From Methylotenera_A sp040387095 (GTDB lineage Bacteria > Pseudomonadota > Gammaproteobacteria > Burkholderiales > Methylophilaceae): a stretch of 24,406 nt of DNA. The notes under the pieces were generated by a model that saw nothing but the letters and a program-made list of their open reading frames with translations, did not search any database and was not told the DNA's origin. Made by a program: the position numbers and the translations under genes. The stretch is taken from positions 1 through 24,406 of the forward strand of contig JAZKEJ010000108.1 of NCBI GenBank assembly GCA_040387095.1. Reading direction: 5' to 3'. Within the stretch, counting starts at the first letter, position 1. Each line of letters starts with the position of its first letter. Shown here in pieces: positions 6,981-14,516 of this stretch.

Positions 6981-9194
6981 GTGCAAATGATACTGACCCC
7001 AATCAAAAACTGGTATAAAACCTCAGCAATCCATTGCGACCCACTGGAACTTGAGCAAGCCGCCACTCGATTAGCCATTGGTACTTTTTTTACACTATAC
7101 CTGCTAGTTACGCTAGCAATTGGTAAAAGCATTACGCATGGCGAATTAATCGGTTTTTACTGTCTGGCCGTTTTTGAAGTAGCCGCCACCATTTTATTAA
7201 TTATCGTCAGCCAAGCACAAAAAAAATCCCCCGCTCGGCGTTTATTAGGTAATTGGTTAGATGTGATTGGCACTTCAACCTTTTTATCTTTAAGTGGCGA
7301 TATCGGCGTCGTTCTAATCGGCGTTTATCTTTGGGTAACTTTTGGCAATGGCTTCCGTTTTGGTAAAAAATATTTATACCATTCTCAGGCAATCAGCATT
7401 ATTGGCTTTTTTATTGCCACCTTAGTCAATCCGTTTTGGGCAGTACATCAACCAATCATCTATGGCTTCCTTTTAATGCTGATTGCATTACCTATCTATG
7501 TGGCCAAGCTGATTGAAAGAATGCACGAAGCAAAAGACAAGGCAGAGAAAGAAAGCATCCGCGCAGCCGAGGCCAGCATTGCGAAAACACAATTCGTCGC
7601 CAATATGAGCCATGAAATTCGCACGCCCTTAAACGGTATTATTGGTATTAGCACTTTATTTAAAACAACCCCGCTTAATCCAGACCAGCGAGATTTGCTC
7701 AAAACACTAGATAGCTCTTCTAAGCTGCTACTTTCTTTGCTCAATAACGTACTTGATTTCACTAAAATTGAGGAACGTAAATTTACGATTGAACATATTG
7801 ATTTTTCTGCCGAAGAAGCGGTTCGCGATACTTTAGAAATTTTTCGCTCTCAAGCTAGCGCAAAAGGCATTCAAACTGGGATTAGTATTTCAGATGGATT
7901 GGATGCAGTTAAAGGTGATGCGTTTGTAATTCGCCAGATATTAGCTAACTTAATGGGTAACGCCATCAAGTTTACCGAAAAAGGTAGCGTCACACTTTCA
8001 GCCATTACACTGCAAGAAGGCGAAACGCACTTTACAGTACGCTTTGAAGTGGCTGATACTGGCGTTGGTATTGCTAAAGACAAGCAAGATAAAATTTTTG
8101 ATAGTTTTACCCAAGCAGACGCATCTACTACCAGAAAATTTGGCGGTAGCGGACTTGGCCTTACCATTGCCAAACACATGGTAGAAGCGATGGGCGGCAA
8201 CTTGCAGTTTCAAAGTACCGAAGGAGTAGGAAGTCGTTTCTGGTTTGATTTATCGCTTGAAAAAGTGATTACCAATCAGAAAAAGTTCAATACAGCTACA
8301 GCAATGTTAGATACGGCTATTACCCAAAAAACTGGTCAATCTCGCACACTTGATAATATTGGCGCATTTAAAAAACTGAATATTTTAGTGTGTGAAGATG
8401 AAGTAACCAATCAAAAAATCATCACTCGCTTATTATCGCTGCCTGGGCATCAAGTGGAAGTTGCTGAAAACAGCGACGAGATGTTAGACGCTCTTGAGCG
8501 CAGTCGATTCGATTTGGTTATTACCGATTTAAATATGGCTGGCATGAATGGCGCAGAAGCGATGAAGTTGTACAAATTCACCAATCCTACCGATAAAGAC
8601 ACGCGTTTTATCCTATTTACTGCAGATGCGACATCTGCTGCCAGACAAATGGCGACCGATGCCGGGTTTGATGCTTTTTTAACTAAACCGATTGAAGCGG
8701 CTACTTTATTTAATACGATTGAAAATATTTTAAATCTACCAGCTCATACCGCCGATTTATGGATGGAAAATGCATTGAATATACCAGTTGATATTGAGTC
8801 TGACCTCGATAAAAATAATACAGCGCTGGATTTAAATACGCTTAAAGAGTTAGAAAAAATTGGTGCGGGTGATGATTTATTTATGCATCGCCTGCTAAGA
8901 AACTATTTAAGTGATTCAGTTAAATTAATTTACAAGATTGAAAGTGCCGTTAAGCAAAAGCGCTATGGCGAACTACATGATTGCTGCCACGCACTGAAAG
9001 GCAATAGCCTGAGCGTTGGCGCAATAAAATTAGCAACAACAACAGAGTTGATCAGCAAATTAAGTCGCAGTGTCAGCATGACAAAAAGCGCTGAAATGCT
9101 AGATTCACTCAATGCAGATTTTACCAACCTGACAATGGCAGTGGAAGATTACCTCAGACGGCCACAAAGCAAAGTCATTGAGGTAAATTATTAA
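6981..9194 (+). CDS. rpfC: RpfC: DSF-sensing membrane hybrid histidine kinase (TM-HisKA-HATPase-REC-Hpt)
   Basis: The 737-residue length is close to Xanthomonas RpfC. Domains in order: a short N-terminal tail with DPLELEQ (20-26), about five membrane segments between 31 and 175, a short coiled linker, and HisKA with His211 in NMSHEIRTPLNG. Then come HATPase (N-box Asn327 in LMGNAIKF, DTGVGI 359-364, GGSGLGLTIA 388-397), a receiver (Asp516 in ITDLNMAGMNG, Lys569 in LTKP), and a C-terminal Hpt with His670 in CCHALKGNSLSVG. In the family, the N-terminal tail and membrane segments bind DSF fatty acids. The relay would be His211-Asp516-His670, then RpfG and perhaps the receiver encoded just upstream. 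The GTG at 6981 has no spaced ribosome site; the ATG at 6987, with AGG 7 nt before it, is the likelier start. The gene ends 16 bp from convergent rpfF. Confidence 0.92.
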   Translation: MQMILTPIKNWYKTSAIHCDPLELEQAATRLAIGTFFTLYLLVTLAIGKSITHGELIGFYCLAVFEVAATILLIIVSQAQKKSPARRLLGNWLDVIGTSTFLSLSGDIGVVLIGVYLWVTFGNGFRFGKKYLYHSQAISIIGFFIATLVNPFWAVHQPIIYGFLLMLIALPIYVAKLIERMHEAKDKAEKESIRAAEASIAKTQFVANMSHEIRTPLNGIIGISTLFKTTPLNPDQRDLLKTLDSSSKLLLSLLNNVLDFTKIEERKFTIEHIDFSAEEAVRDTLEIFRSQASAKGIQTGISISDGLDAVKGDAFVIRQILANLMGNAIKFTEKGSVTLSAITLQEGETHFTVRFEVADTGVGIAKDKQDKIFDSFTQADASTTRKFGGSGLGLTIAKHMVEAMGGNLQFQSTEGVGSRFWFDLSLEKVITNQKKFNTATAMLDTAITQKTGQSRTLDNIGAFKKLNILVCEDEVTNQKIITRLLSLPGHQVEVAENSDEMLDALERSRFDLVITDLNMAGMNGAEAMKLYKFTNPTDKDTRFILFTADATSAARQMATDAGFDAFLTKPIEAATLFNTIENILNLPAHTADLWMENALNIPVDIESDLDKNNTALDLNTLKELEKIGAGDDLFMHRLLRNYLSDSVKLIYKIESAVKQKRYGELHDCCHALKGNSLSVGAIKLATTTELISKLSRSVSMTKSAEMLDSLNADFTNLTMAVEDYLRRPQSKVIEVNY

Positions 9195-9210
9195 TTAGTT
9201 AACGCAATTT

Positions 9211-10110
9211 TTAAGCAAATTGTTTGTGATTTAACTTTGCTGGCTCTGAAGTCACTTTTATATTTTGCGCGCGCACCAAGCGTTCCATTATTTTTAAATT
9301 GCGCTCATCTAAACGCAAAGCGGCATCAACCCATATTTCGGTAATATCGTATAACTCCTCATAGGTTAAGGGATTCACACGTTGTTTTGCACGATTAATC
9401 GCTTGAAATGAATTCAATGAACGATGATTTTTCTTAATCCAGCTATTTAACGCATACTCACCCTGACCATCTTCAGCCAGCACATCGACAACACCCATTT
9501 GATATAACTCTTCGCCCGTATAAATTTTGCCGGAATGCACCATCTTTTCCGCTGCCTGCATACCAATTTTTCGCGATAAAAAGCTAAGTGCACCCATGCC
9601 AGGAAATAAGTTAAAAAGCACTTCAGGCAAACCCATCACAGCACTTTTTTCGGCAACCATCACATGCGCAGCAAGTGCCGCCTCAAATCCCCCGCCCATT
9701 GCTTGACCTTGCACCAGAGAAATTGTGGTCACTGGCGCTTGCATATTATAAAAAGTCCAGACATTTTGAATGCATAACTTGGCATATTCAAGTAAATGCG
9801 TACGCGCTTTAGACAGGATCAATTCTTTGAACACCGATAAATCGCCGCCCAAATTAAATATGCCCGGCACATCTGAAGCTAAAACCAAGTAATTTGCCTG
9901 ATTGACTTTATTATTCGCAATCACTTGTCCCTGCATTTTTTCCAAATCAGACTGGCTTTGGTTTAATTCCGACATACAAATTTTATTAAAGCACGGCCTT
10001 GGCGCAGGATTCATATAGTAGGTCATCACACCGAATTCATTGTCAAAATGCGTTCTAACCTGCTCTAGATTAGGGTTATTAAATTGTTGAAAATCTACGA
10101 CTGAATTCAT
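9211..10110 (-). CDS. rpfF: RpfF: DSF synthase (crotonase-fold enoyl-CoA hydratase/thioesterase)
   Basis: A 299-residue crotonase-family enzyme that makes cis-2-unsaturated fatty-acid signals of the DSF type from acyl-ACP. It matches RpfF rather than ordinary enoyl-CoA hydratases: RPCFNKICM near the N-terminus, LASDVPGIFNLGGDLSVFKE, LVQGQAMGGGFEAAL and MGLPEVLFNLFPGMGALSF, and a late ITEIWVDAAL...RLVRAQ block. The two catalytic glutamates, in GGGFEAAL (Glu143) and GLPEVLF (Glu163), are exactly 20 residues apart, as Glu141 and Glu161 are in Xanthomonas RpfF. The ATG at 10110 was chosen because a strong GGAGGC lies just upstream; an upstream TTG at 10122 overlaps that site and is rejected. The gene is convergent with rpfC, and no rpfB-like ligase follows. 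Confidence 0.93.
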   Translation of the reverse strand: MNSVVDFQQFNNPNLEQVRTHFDNEFGVMTYYMNPAPRPCFNKICMSELNQSQSDLEKMQGQVIANNKVNQANYLVLASDVPGIFNLGGDLSVFKELILSKARTHLLEYAKLCIQNVWTFYNMQAPVTTISLVQGQAMGGGFEAALAAHVMVAEKSAVMGLPEVLFNLFPGMGALSFLSRKIGMQAAEKMVHSGKIYTGEELYQMGVVDVLAEDGQGEYALNSWIKKNHRSLNSFQAINRAKQRVNPLTYEELYDITEIWVDAALRLDERNLKIMERLVRAQNIKVTSEPAKLNHKQFA

Positions 10111-10113
10111 ATA

Positions 10114-10121
10114 TGCCTCCA
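10114..10121 (-). promoter_or_regulatory. Ribosome binding site deciding the rpfF start
   Basis: TGGAGGCA reads toward the ATG at 10110 with normal spacing. It overlaps the in-frame TTG at 10122-10120, which therefore cannot be the start. Confidence 0.8.
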
Positions 10122-10401
10122 AATGAGTTTAGGGTCTTGTTTTTAAATAACCATTTAATCTATTAAGCTTAAATTAAACAATCTTTAATAGAAGTGTTAA
10201 TGGTTAAGACTATAAGCTTAATAATTTACGCTCTCAAGAGAATGTTTTTTGAAAAACGATCAGTTTTCATGTAAATTGTTGGATTATAAAAATAAAATAA
10301 AATCGCACCCTTCCATAAATCACTCGAAAACAATCCGATAACTAATTGATGTGATATTCTTTTTTGGATTTTATTCAAAGCACCTAAATGAAAGCTTCTC
10401 A

Positions 10402-11649
10402 ATGCAAAAATTGATTTTTAGTTTTGTTATTTTTACAACACCATTTTCCGCACAGGCCGCTGGATTCGCACTTTTAGAACAAAACGCCAGCGGATTAGGT
10501 AATGCTTATGCTGGCGCTGCTGCCATTGCTGAAGATGCCAGTACCATATTTTTTAATCCTGCTGGAATGGCTTACATTGACGGAACACAGGCTGCAGGCG
10601 CATTGCATTTGATTAAACCCAGCGCCGAATTCAATAATAATGGCGCTTCACGGGAGGGCACTGGCAGACCATTTATAGGAAATGAAGGTGGCGATGCAGG
10701 CGATTTGACCTTTGTGCCGAATTTTTATTTTATGACACCATTAAGCGACACTGTGAAATTTGGTGTGGGTGTTAACGCACCGTTTGGCTTAAAAACTGAA
10801 TACGATAAAGATTGGATTGGTCGCTTCCAAGGCATTAAATCAGATTTAAAAACCATTAACATTAACCCTTCTTTAAGTTTCAAAGTCAATGAGCAATTGT
10901 TTCTAGGCATTGGGTTATCGGCAATGTGGGCACAGGCGGAATTGACCAGCGCAGTCAACTTAGGCGTGGCAGAGAGAATGTCTACAGTAAAAGGCGATGA
11001 TTGGGGATTTGGATACAATCTTGGCGCCATTTATCAAGCAACTAATGACACGCGATTCGGCGTAGCCTATCGTTCAAAAGTACAGCAGAACTTAAAAGGC
11101 GATGTAAAGTTTTCAGTCTCTAGTGGTCCAACGCCAAATAGTGATGTGAATGCAGATTTAACCTTGCCAGAAACGTTTTCTGTGAGTGCATTTAGCAAAC
11201 TCAATAACACTTGGGATTTGATGGGCGACATGACCTGGACGCGATGGAGTCAGTTTCAAGAATTAGCCATTTACCGCGACAATGGTGCGCTACTCACTAG
11301 CACCACTCAAAACTGGGATAACACCATGCGCTATTCACTTGGTGTTAATTACCATCTTAGCGACAGCATTAAATTACGCGCTGGTCTGGCATATGACGAG
11401 ACGCCGACAAGCAATGAATTTCGTAATGTACGCATTCCAGATAACGACAGAAAATGGCTTAGTTTTGGTGCGGGCTGGCAAGCGACGCCATCCACTAAAC
11501 TCGATATTGGTTACGCACATCTATTTATGAGCGATGCCCGTATTGATGATGATCAGAGGAGCGTCACTCCAGTTGGCAGAGGCAGGGTAAGCGGCGAGTA
11601 TGATGCGAGTGTTGATATTTTAAGCATGCAAATCACGCATAATTTTTAA
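10402..11649 (+). CDS. fadL: FadL/OMPP1-family outer-membrane long-chain fatty-acid transporter
   Basis: A 415-residue outer-membrane beta-barrel protein. The signal peptide is MQKLIFSFVIFTTPFSAQAA; the mature protein then starts GFALLEQNASGLGNAYAGAA, the typical FadL plug motif, followed by IFFNPAGMAY. The rest has alternating barrel strands and ends in the aromatic THNF, as expected for BAM-assembled barrels. A longer GTG start at 10351 would put 17 extra residues before the signal peptide and is rejected; ATG 10402 has GAAAG upstream. Family members import hydrophobic compounds, mainly long-chain fatty acids. The gene is divergent from rpfF, which makes a fatty-acid signal, so a link to DSF uptake or to fatty-acid supply is a reasonable guess. 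The symbol denotes the family, not proven function. Confidence 0.88.
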   Translation: MQKLIFSFVIFTTPFSAQAAGFALLEQNASGLGNAYAGAAAIAEDASTIFFNPAGMAYIDGTQAAGALHLIKPSAEFNNNGASREGTGRPFIGNEGGDAGDLTFVPNFYFMTPLSDTVKFGVGVNAPFGLKTEYDKDWIGRFQGIKSDLKTININPSLSFKVNEQLFLGIGLSAMWAQAELTSAVNLGVAERMSTVKGDDWGFGYNLGAIYQATNDTRFGVAYRSKVQQNLKGDVKFSVSSGPTPNSDVNADLTLPETFSVSAFSKLNNTWDLMGDMTWTRWSQFQELAIYRDNGALLTSTTQNWDNTMRYSLGVNYHLSDSIKLRAGLAYDETPTSNEFRNVRIPDNDRKWLSFGAGWQATPSTKLDIGYAHLFMSDARIDDDQRSVTPVGRGRVSGEYDASVDILSMQITHNF

Positions 11650-11709
11650 ATCATTATTTCAATCATCATTTATTTAGCTCGTTTATTTAACTTTAATTAA
11701 TGGTTAACA

Positions 11710-13032
11710 CTAGTCAGGCAGCCAAATGCACACACGCAATCCGCCGTATTGTGTTGATTGGTCAATTGACAATGTGCCGTTATAGTTTTCTACAATATCA
11801 TGCACAATCGCCAAGCCAAGTCCGCTGCCGGGCTTGGTTTCATCCAGCCTGAAACCGCGTTTGGTTAATGCATTTATTTTGTCAATTTCACAGCCGGCTC
11901 CATCATCTTCGACGATTAAAATCATGCCTTGCTCTACTTTAATCGTTAAATAAACATGCTGCTTGCACCACTTACAAGCGTTGTCCAGCAAATTACCCAG
12001 CAGCTCTGAAAAATCTTCTTGGTCGCCGATATAGCTGATATTTTCATCAACATTGCAATGGATGATTGGTGTTTTTGAAACATGCATCAATTGCAAAGTT
12101 TTTACCATTAACGTGACTTCTTCTTTCACATCTACCCGCCTGCCCGGCAAGGTATTACCAATCAAGCGCGCACGCTTCAATTCACGCTCCACAATATGGC
12201 GCATAATTTCTGTGGTTTCATAGATTGCAGCAGAAAACTGTTTATTTTTTACGGCTGTAAATTGCTCTGCGGTTTGATTTAAAATTGTTAATTGTGTTTT
12301 AAGCGCATGTGCAAGATTGCCCAGCGCTTCTCTAGAACGGCGACTTTGATTACCCATCATGCTGAGCAATCGATTAAACTCAGTAATCAGTGGCGCAATT
12401 TCTGCAGGTGCCAACGCGTTAATCTGATTCATTTCCCCCGATTCAATACGCAACAAATGATCACGAATCAATTTCAATGACTTAAGACTATGCCTGATAA
12501 TGCGCCATTGAATCAGCAATAGCGCAAGCAATATTAATAACGATATACCCCCATAAATCCATTGAAATTGCCGTAAGGCCTGATTCACGCCAGCCAAGTC
12601 TTCAGCCACTGCAATCGTAATATCCACCTGCTGTTTTTTATAGCCTCGTACATCCATTAACAAAGCCTGTCCTTCAGGACCTGTTACACGGAAGGTATTC
12701 ACCAAGCCAGATTCAAGTTTGGGGGCTGCCAAATGATTATCCCAAAGTGAGCGCGAATATTCATACTGATTAGCGGCTTGAATCACATAGTAATGCCCCG
12801 AAAGTGGTCGCTGATATACGGCGCTCACTCTTTGCTGGTTAAGCAATAACTGACCTTGTGCATTAAAACCAATGCCAGCAAGCAAACTCTCACTATCTTG
12901 GCTTAATCGATTGATTAACTGCTTTTCAGACAAGCTGCCGAACACATAACTAATCACTCCCCACTGCAAACCCAGCAACAAAATCAGGCTAAAAGTTAAA
13001 CCGTAAGATAGACGTTTTTTGAGGCTAATCAC
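11710..13032 (-). CDS. Two-component sensor histidine kinase (PhoQ/QseC-like)
   Basis: A 440-residue inner-membrane kinase: TM1 about 8-31, periplasmic sensor about 33-155, TM2 about 159-176, HAMP-like linker 177-229, HisKA with His242 in NLAHALKTQLTIL, then HATPase with Asn351 in NLLDNACKW, EDDGAG (375-380) and GSGLGLAI (403-410). The residue five after the His is Gln instead of the usual Pro (HALKTP in relatives), in a segment that affects the kinase/phosphatase balance. It is the last gene of a PepSY-PepSY-regulator-kinase run, 9 bp after the regulator. The start is GTG at 13032 without a clear Shine-Dalgarno sequence, suggesting translational coupling. The HALKT box and the PepSY partners resemble PhoPQ-like metal-responsive systems, but the signal is unknown. 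Confidence 0.9.
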   Translation of the reverse strand: MISLKKRLSYGLTFSLILLLGLQWGVISYVFGSLSEKQLINRLSQDSESLLAGIGFNAQGQLLLNQQRVSAVYQRPLSGHYYVIQAANQYEYSRSLWDNHLAAPKLESGLVNTFRVTGPEGQALLMDVRGYKKQQVDITIAVAEDLAGVNQALRQFQWIYGGISLLILLALLLIQWRIIRHSLKSLKLIRDHLLRIESGEMNQINALAPAEIAPLITEFNRLLSMMGNQSRRSREALGNLAHALKTQLTILNQTAEQFTAVKNKQFSAAIYETTEIMRHIVERELKRARLIGNTLPGRRVDVKEEVTLMVKTLQLMHVSKTPIIHCNVDENISYIGDQEDFSELLGNLLDNACKWCKQHVYLTIKVEQGMILIVEDDGAGCEIDKINALTKRGFRLDETKPGSGLGLAIVHDIVENYNGTLSIDQSTQYGGLRVCIWLPD

Positions 13033-13041
13033 GATGGCGTG

Positions 13042-13710
13042 TTAGTTAGACTGTGGATTAAAAACATAACCCTGACCGCGTCTGGTTTGGATAAACCCTT
13101 CACCAATTTTCTGCCGAAGACGATTGATATAGACTTCAATCACATTGCTGTCTTTATCGCTATCGAAATCATAAACATGTTCTGTTAACCTTGTTTTTGA
13201 CAGCACTTTGCCAGGATTCAACATAAAGTATCGCAAAAGCCGATATTCTGTGCCAGTAAGTGCGTATTTTTGACCGTTAGCGAGCATCAAGGTCTGCGTA
13301 TCCTCTTCCAGCTCAATTCCACTGGACGCAAATGCAGTCATGGTTTTATTCTGGCTACGCTTTAATACCGCACTCAGCCTTGCAAGCAGCTCTTGCATTT
13401 GAAAAGGCTTGCCAACATAATCATCCGCACCCAGCTTAAAACCTTCAACTTTCTCTTGCCAAGTATCGCGTGCTGTCAAAATAACCACGGGCATTTGATT
13501 ACCTTTTTTGCGCCAATTTGCCAGTACTGTTAATCCTGATTGTTTAGGCAAACCAAGATCCAGCACCACAATATCATAAGGCTCAATATCGCCTAGCGCC
13601 TCAGCTTCCACCCCATCGCTTGCCAGATCGACCGCATAGCCAGCTTGTTGCAAAACATGGCGGACGGATGGTCCTAAAACAGCATCATCCTCAACCAATA
13701 AAAGTCGCAT
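13042..13710 (-). CDS. OmpR/PhoP-family DNA-binding response regulator
   Basis: A 222-residue regulator. The receiver (1-115) has Glu7-Asp8-Asp9, phospho-acceptor Asp51 in VVLDLGLPKQSG, Thr79 in ILTARD and Lys101 in VGKPF. The C-terminal winged helix (about 128-218) shows LTGTEYRLLRYFMLNPGKVL, the recognition-helix region VIEVYINRLRQKI, and the wing QTRRGQGYVF. It is the cognate partner of the kinase encoded 9 bp downstream and starts 2 bp after the second PepSY gene. It probably controls its own operon and surface or metal-stress genes; that target set is an inference from the family. Confidence 0.93.
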   Translation of the reverse strand: MRLLLVEDDAVLGPSVRHVLQQAGYAVDLASDGVEAEALGDIEPYDIVVLDLGLPKQSGLTVLANWRKKGNQMPVVILTARDTWQEKVEGFKLGADDYVGKPFQMQELLARLSAVLKRSQNKTMTAFASSGIELEEDTQTLMLANGQKYALTGTEYRLLRYFMLNPGKVLSKTRLTEHVYDFDSDKDSNVIEVYINRLRQKIGEGFIQTRRGQGYVFNPQSN

Positions 13711-13712
13711 GG

Positions 13713-14036
13713 TTAATCATCTATTTCAACCTTGATTATTTTTCCTGACTTTGCATCCAGCTTTATTTCCCATACCTGACCTTGCACATCCAAAATTTCA
13801 ACTTCGTAGATGTAGCGTCCGTCTTTTTTTTCAAATTCCGTTTCCAATACTTCACCGTCTTTTTCGGCACGCGCATAACCAATAATTTTTTCTAACGGCA
13901 ATATTTCACCTTGTTGCCGAAGTTTTTTAGCCAGCTGATAATCTTCATCTGCAGTCGCAACGCTTAGACAGAACAAACAGATGCCTGCCAAAAAAGCAGA
14001 TAATAAACACTTATAATGCAGCGCAATTACATGCAT
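13713..14036 (-). CDS. Small secreted PepSY-domain protein (second of a pair)
   Basis: A 107-residue protein with an N-terminal hydrophobic signal segment (about 9-28, ending SVATA-DE) and a single PepSY domain (about 45-105): ILPLEKIIGYARAEKDGEVLETEFEKK followed by YIYEVEILDVQGQVWEIKLDAKSGKIIKVEID. The mature protein is periplasmic and acidic. PepSY proteins next to PhoPQ-like kinases are thought to modulate the sensor or bind metal or peptidase partners; that role is not visible here. It follows the first PepSY gene by 26 bp and is followed by the regulator 2 bp later. The ATG at 14036 has only a weak TTGAG right next to it, so the start is uncertain. Confidence 0.85.
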   Translation of the reverse strand: MHVIALHYKCLLSAFLAGICLFCLSVATADEDYQLAKKLRQQGEILPLEKIIGYARAEKDGEVLETEFEKKDGRYIYEVEILDVQGQVWEIKLDAKSGKIIKVEIDD

Positions 14037-14062
14037 CTCAACTGGCTTTTTTCAATCTCAAA

Positions 14063-14389
14063 CTAAAACCAATCTCGCGACACTTTGCGCACCTCGCCAG
14101 TTTTTGCATCAATGTCCACATCCCACTCATGCCCTTGTGCGTCAATAATTTCAAACTCATAGTCCCAGCCTTGCGGCCAAGAGCGTTTTTCAAGTTCTAC
14201 TTCAATCACCGTACCGGGTTTTGCTTGCAGGGTTTTTTCAGTTGCTTGCTCAAGTGAAATTAATCCTGCTGCTTTTGAAATCAGTTGTATTTCAGCTGCA
14301 TCGTCGTCAGCCATCGCAGCATTTATGTTAAATGAATGAACACTTAATATGGTTAATATCAATATTGTTGGCTTATTTAAATGCGTCAT
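14063..14389 (-). CDS. Small secreted PepSY-domain protein (first of a pair)
   Basis: A 108-residue protein with a signal peptide (about 1-27, ending INAAMA-DDD) and one PepSY domain: LISLEQATEKTLQAKPGTVI, then WDYEFEIIDAQGHEWDVDID and AKTGEVRKV. It is a paralogue of the next gene: both share the YE.EI.D.QG..W......K.G pattern. The ATG at 14389 has a strong AGGAGAT upstream, making it the best-initiated gene of this four-gene run and probably its first. A pair of tandem PepSY genes before a two-component system suggests periplasmic auxiliary proteins for the sensor. Confidence 0.87.
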   Translation of the reverse strand: MTHLNKPTILILTILSVHSFNINAAMADDDAAEIQLISKAAGLISLEQATEKTLQAKPGTVIEVELEKRSWPQGWDYEFEIIDAQGHEWDVDIDAKTGEVRKVSRDWF

Positions 14390-14516
14390 TTTAATCTCCT
14401 AGATAAAAAATTATTTACACTAATAATTTGAACTACGGAGATGACTTTAATAAGTTAACCTTAAACTAAGCTTAATTTTTGGTTTAAATAATCATTAAAT
14501 CTTAAATACATCTGAA

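Noticed and set aside
7871..8213. Two overlapping open frames antisense to rpfC
   Set aside because: They lie inside the kinase ATPase domain, have no ribosome sites and resemble no protein family.
9211..10122. Ordinary enoyl-CoA hydratase with TTG start at 10122
   Set aside because: The motif set and neighbours are those of RpfF, and the TTG overlaps the GGAGG ribosome site of the ATG at 10110.
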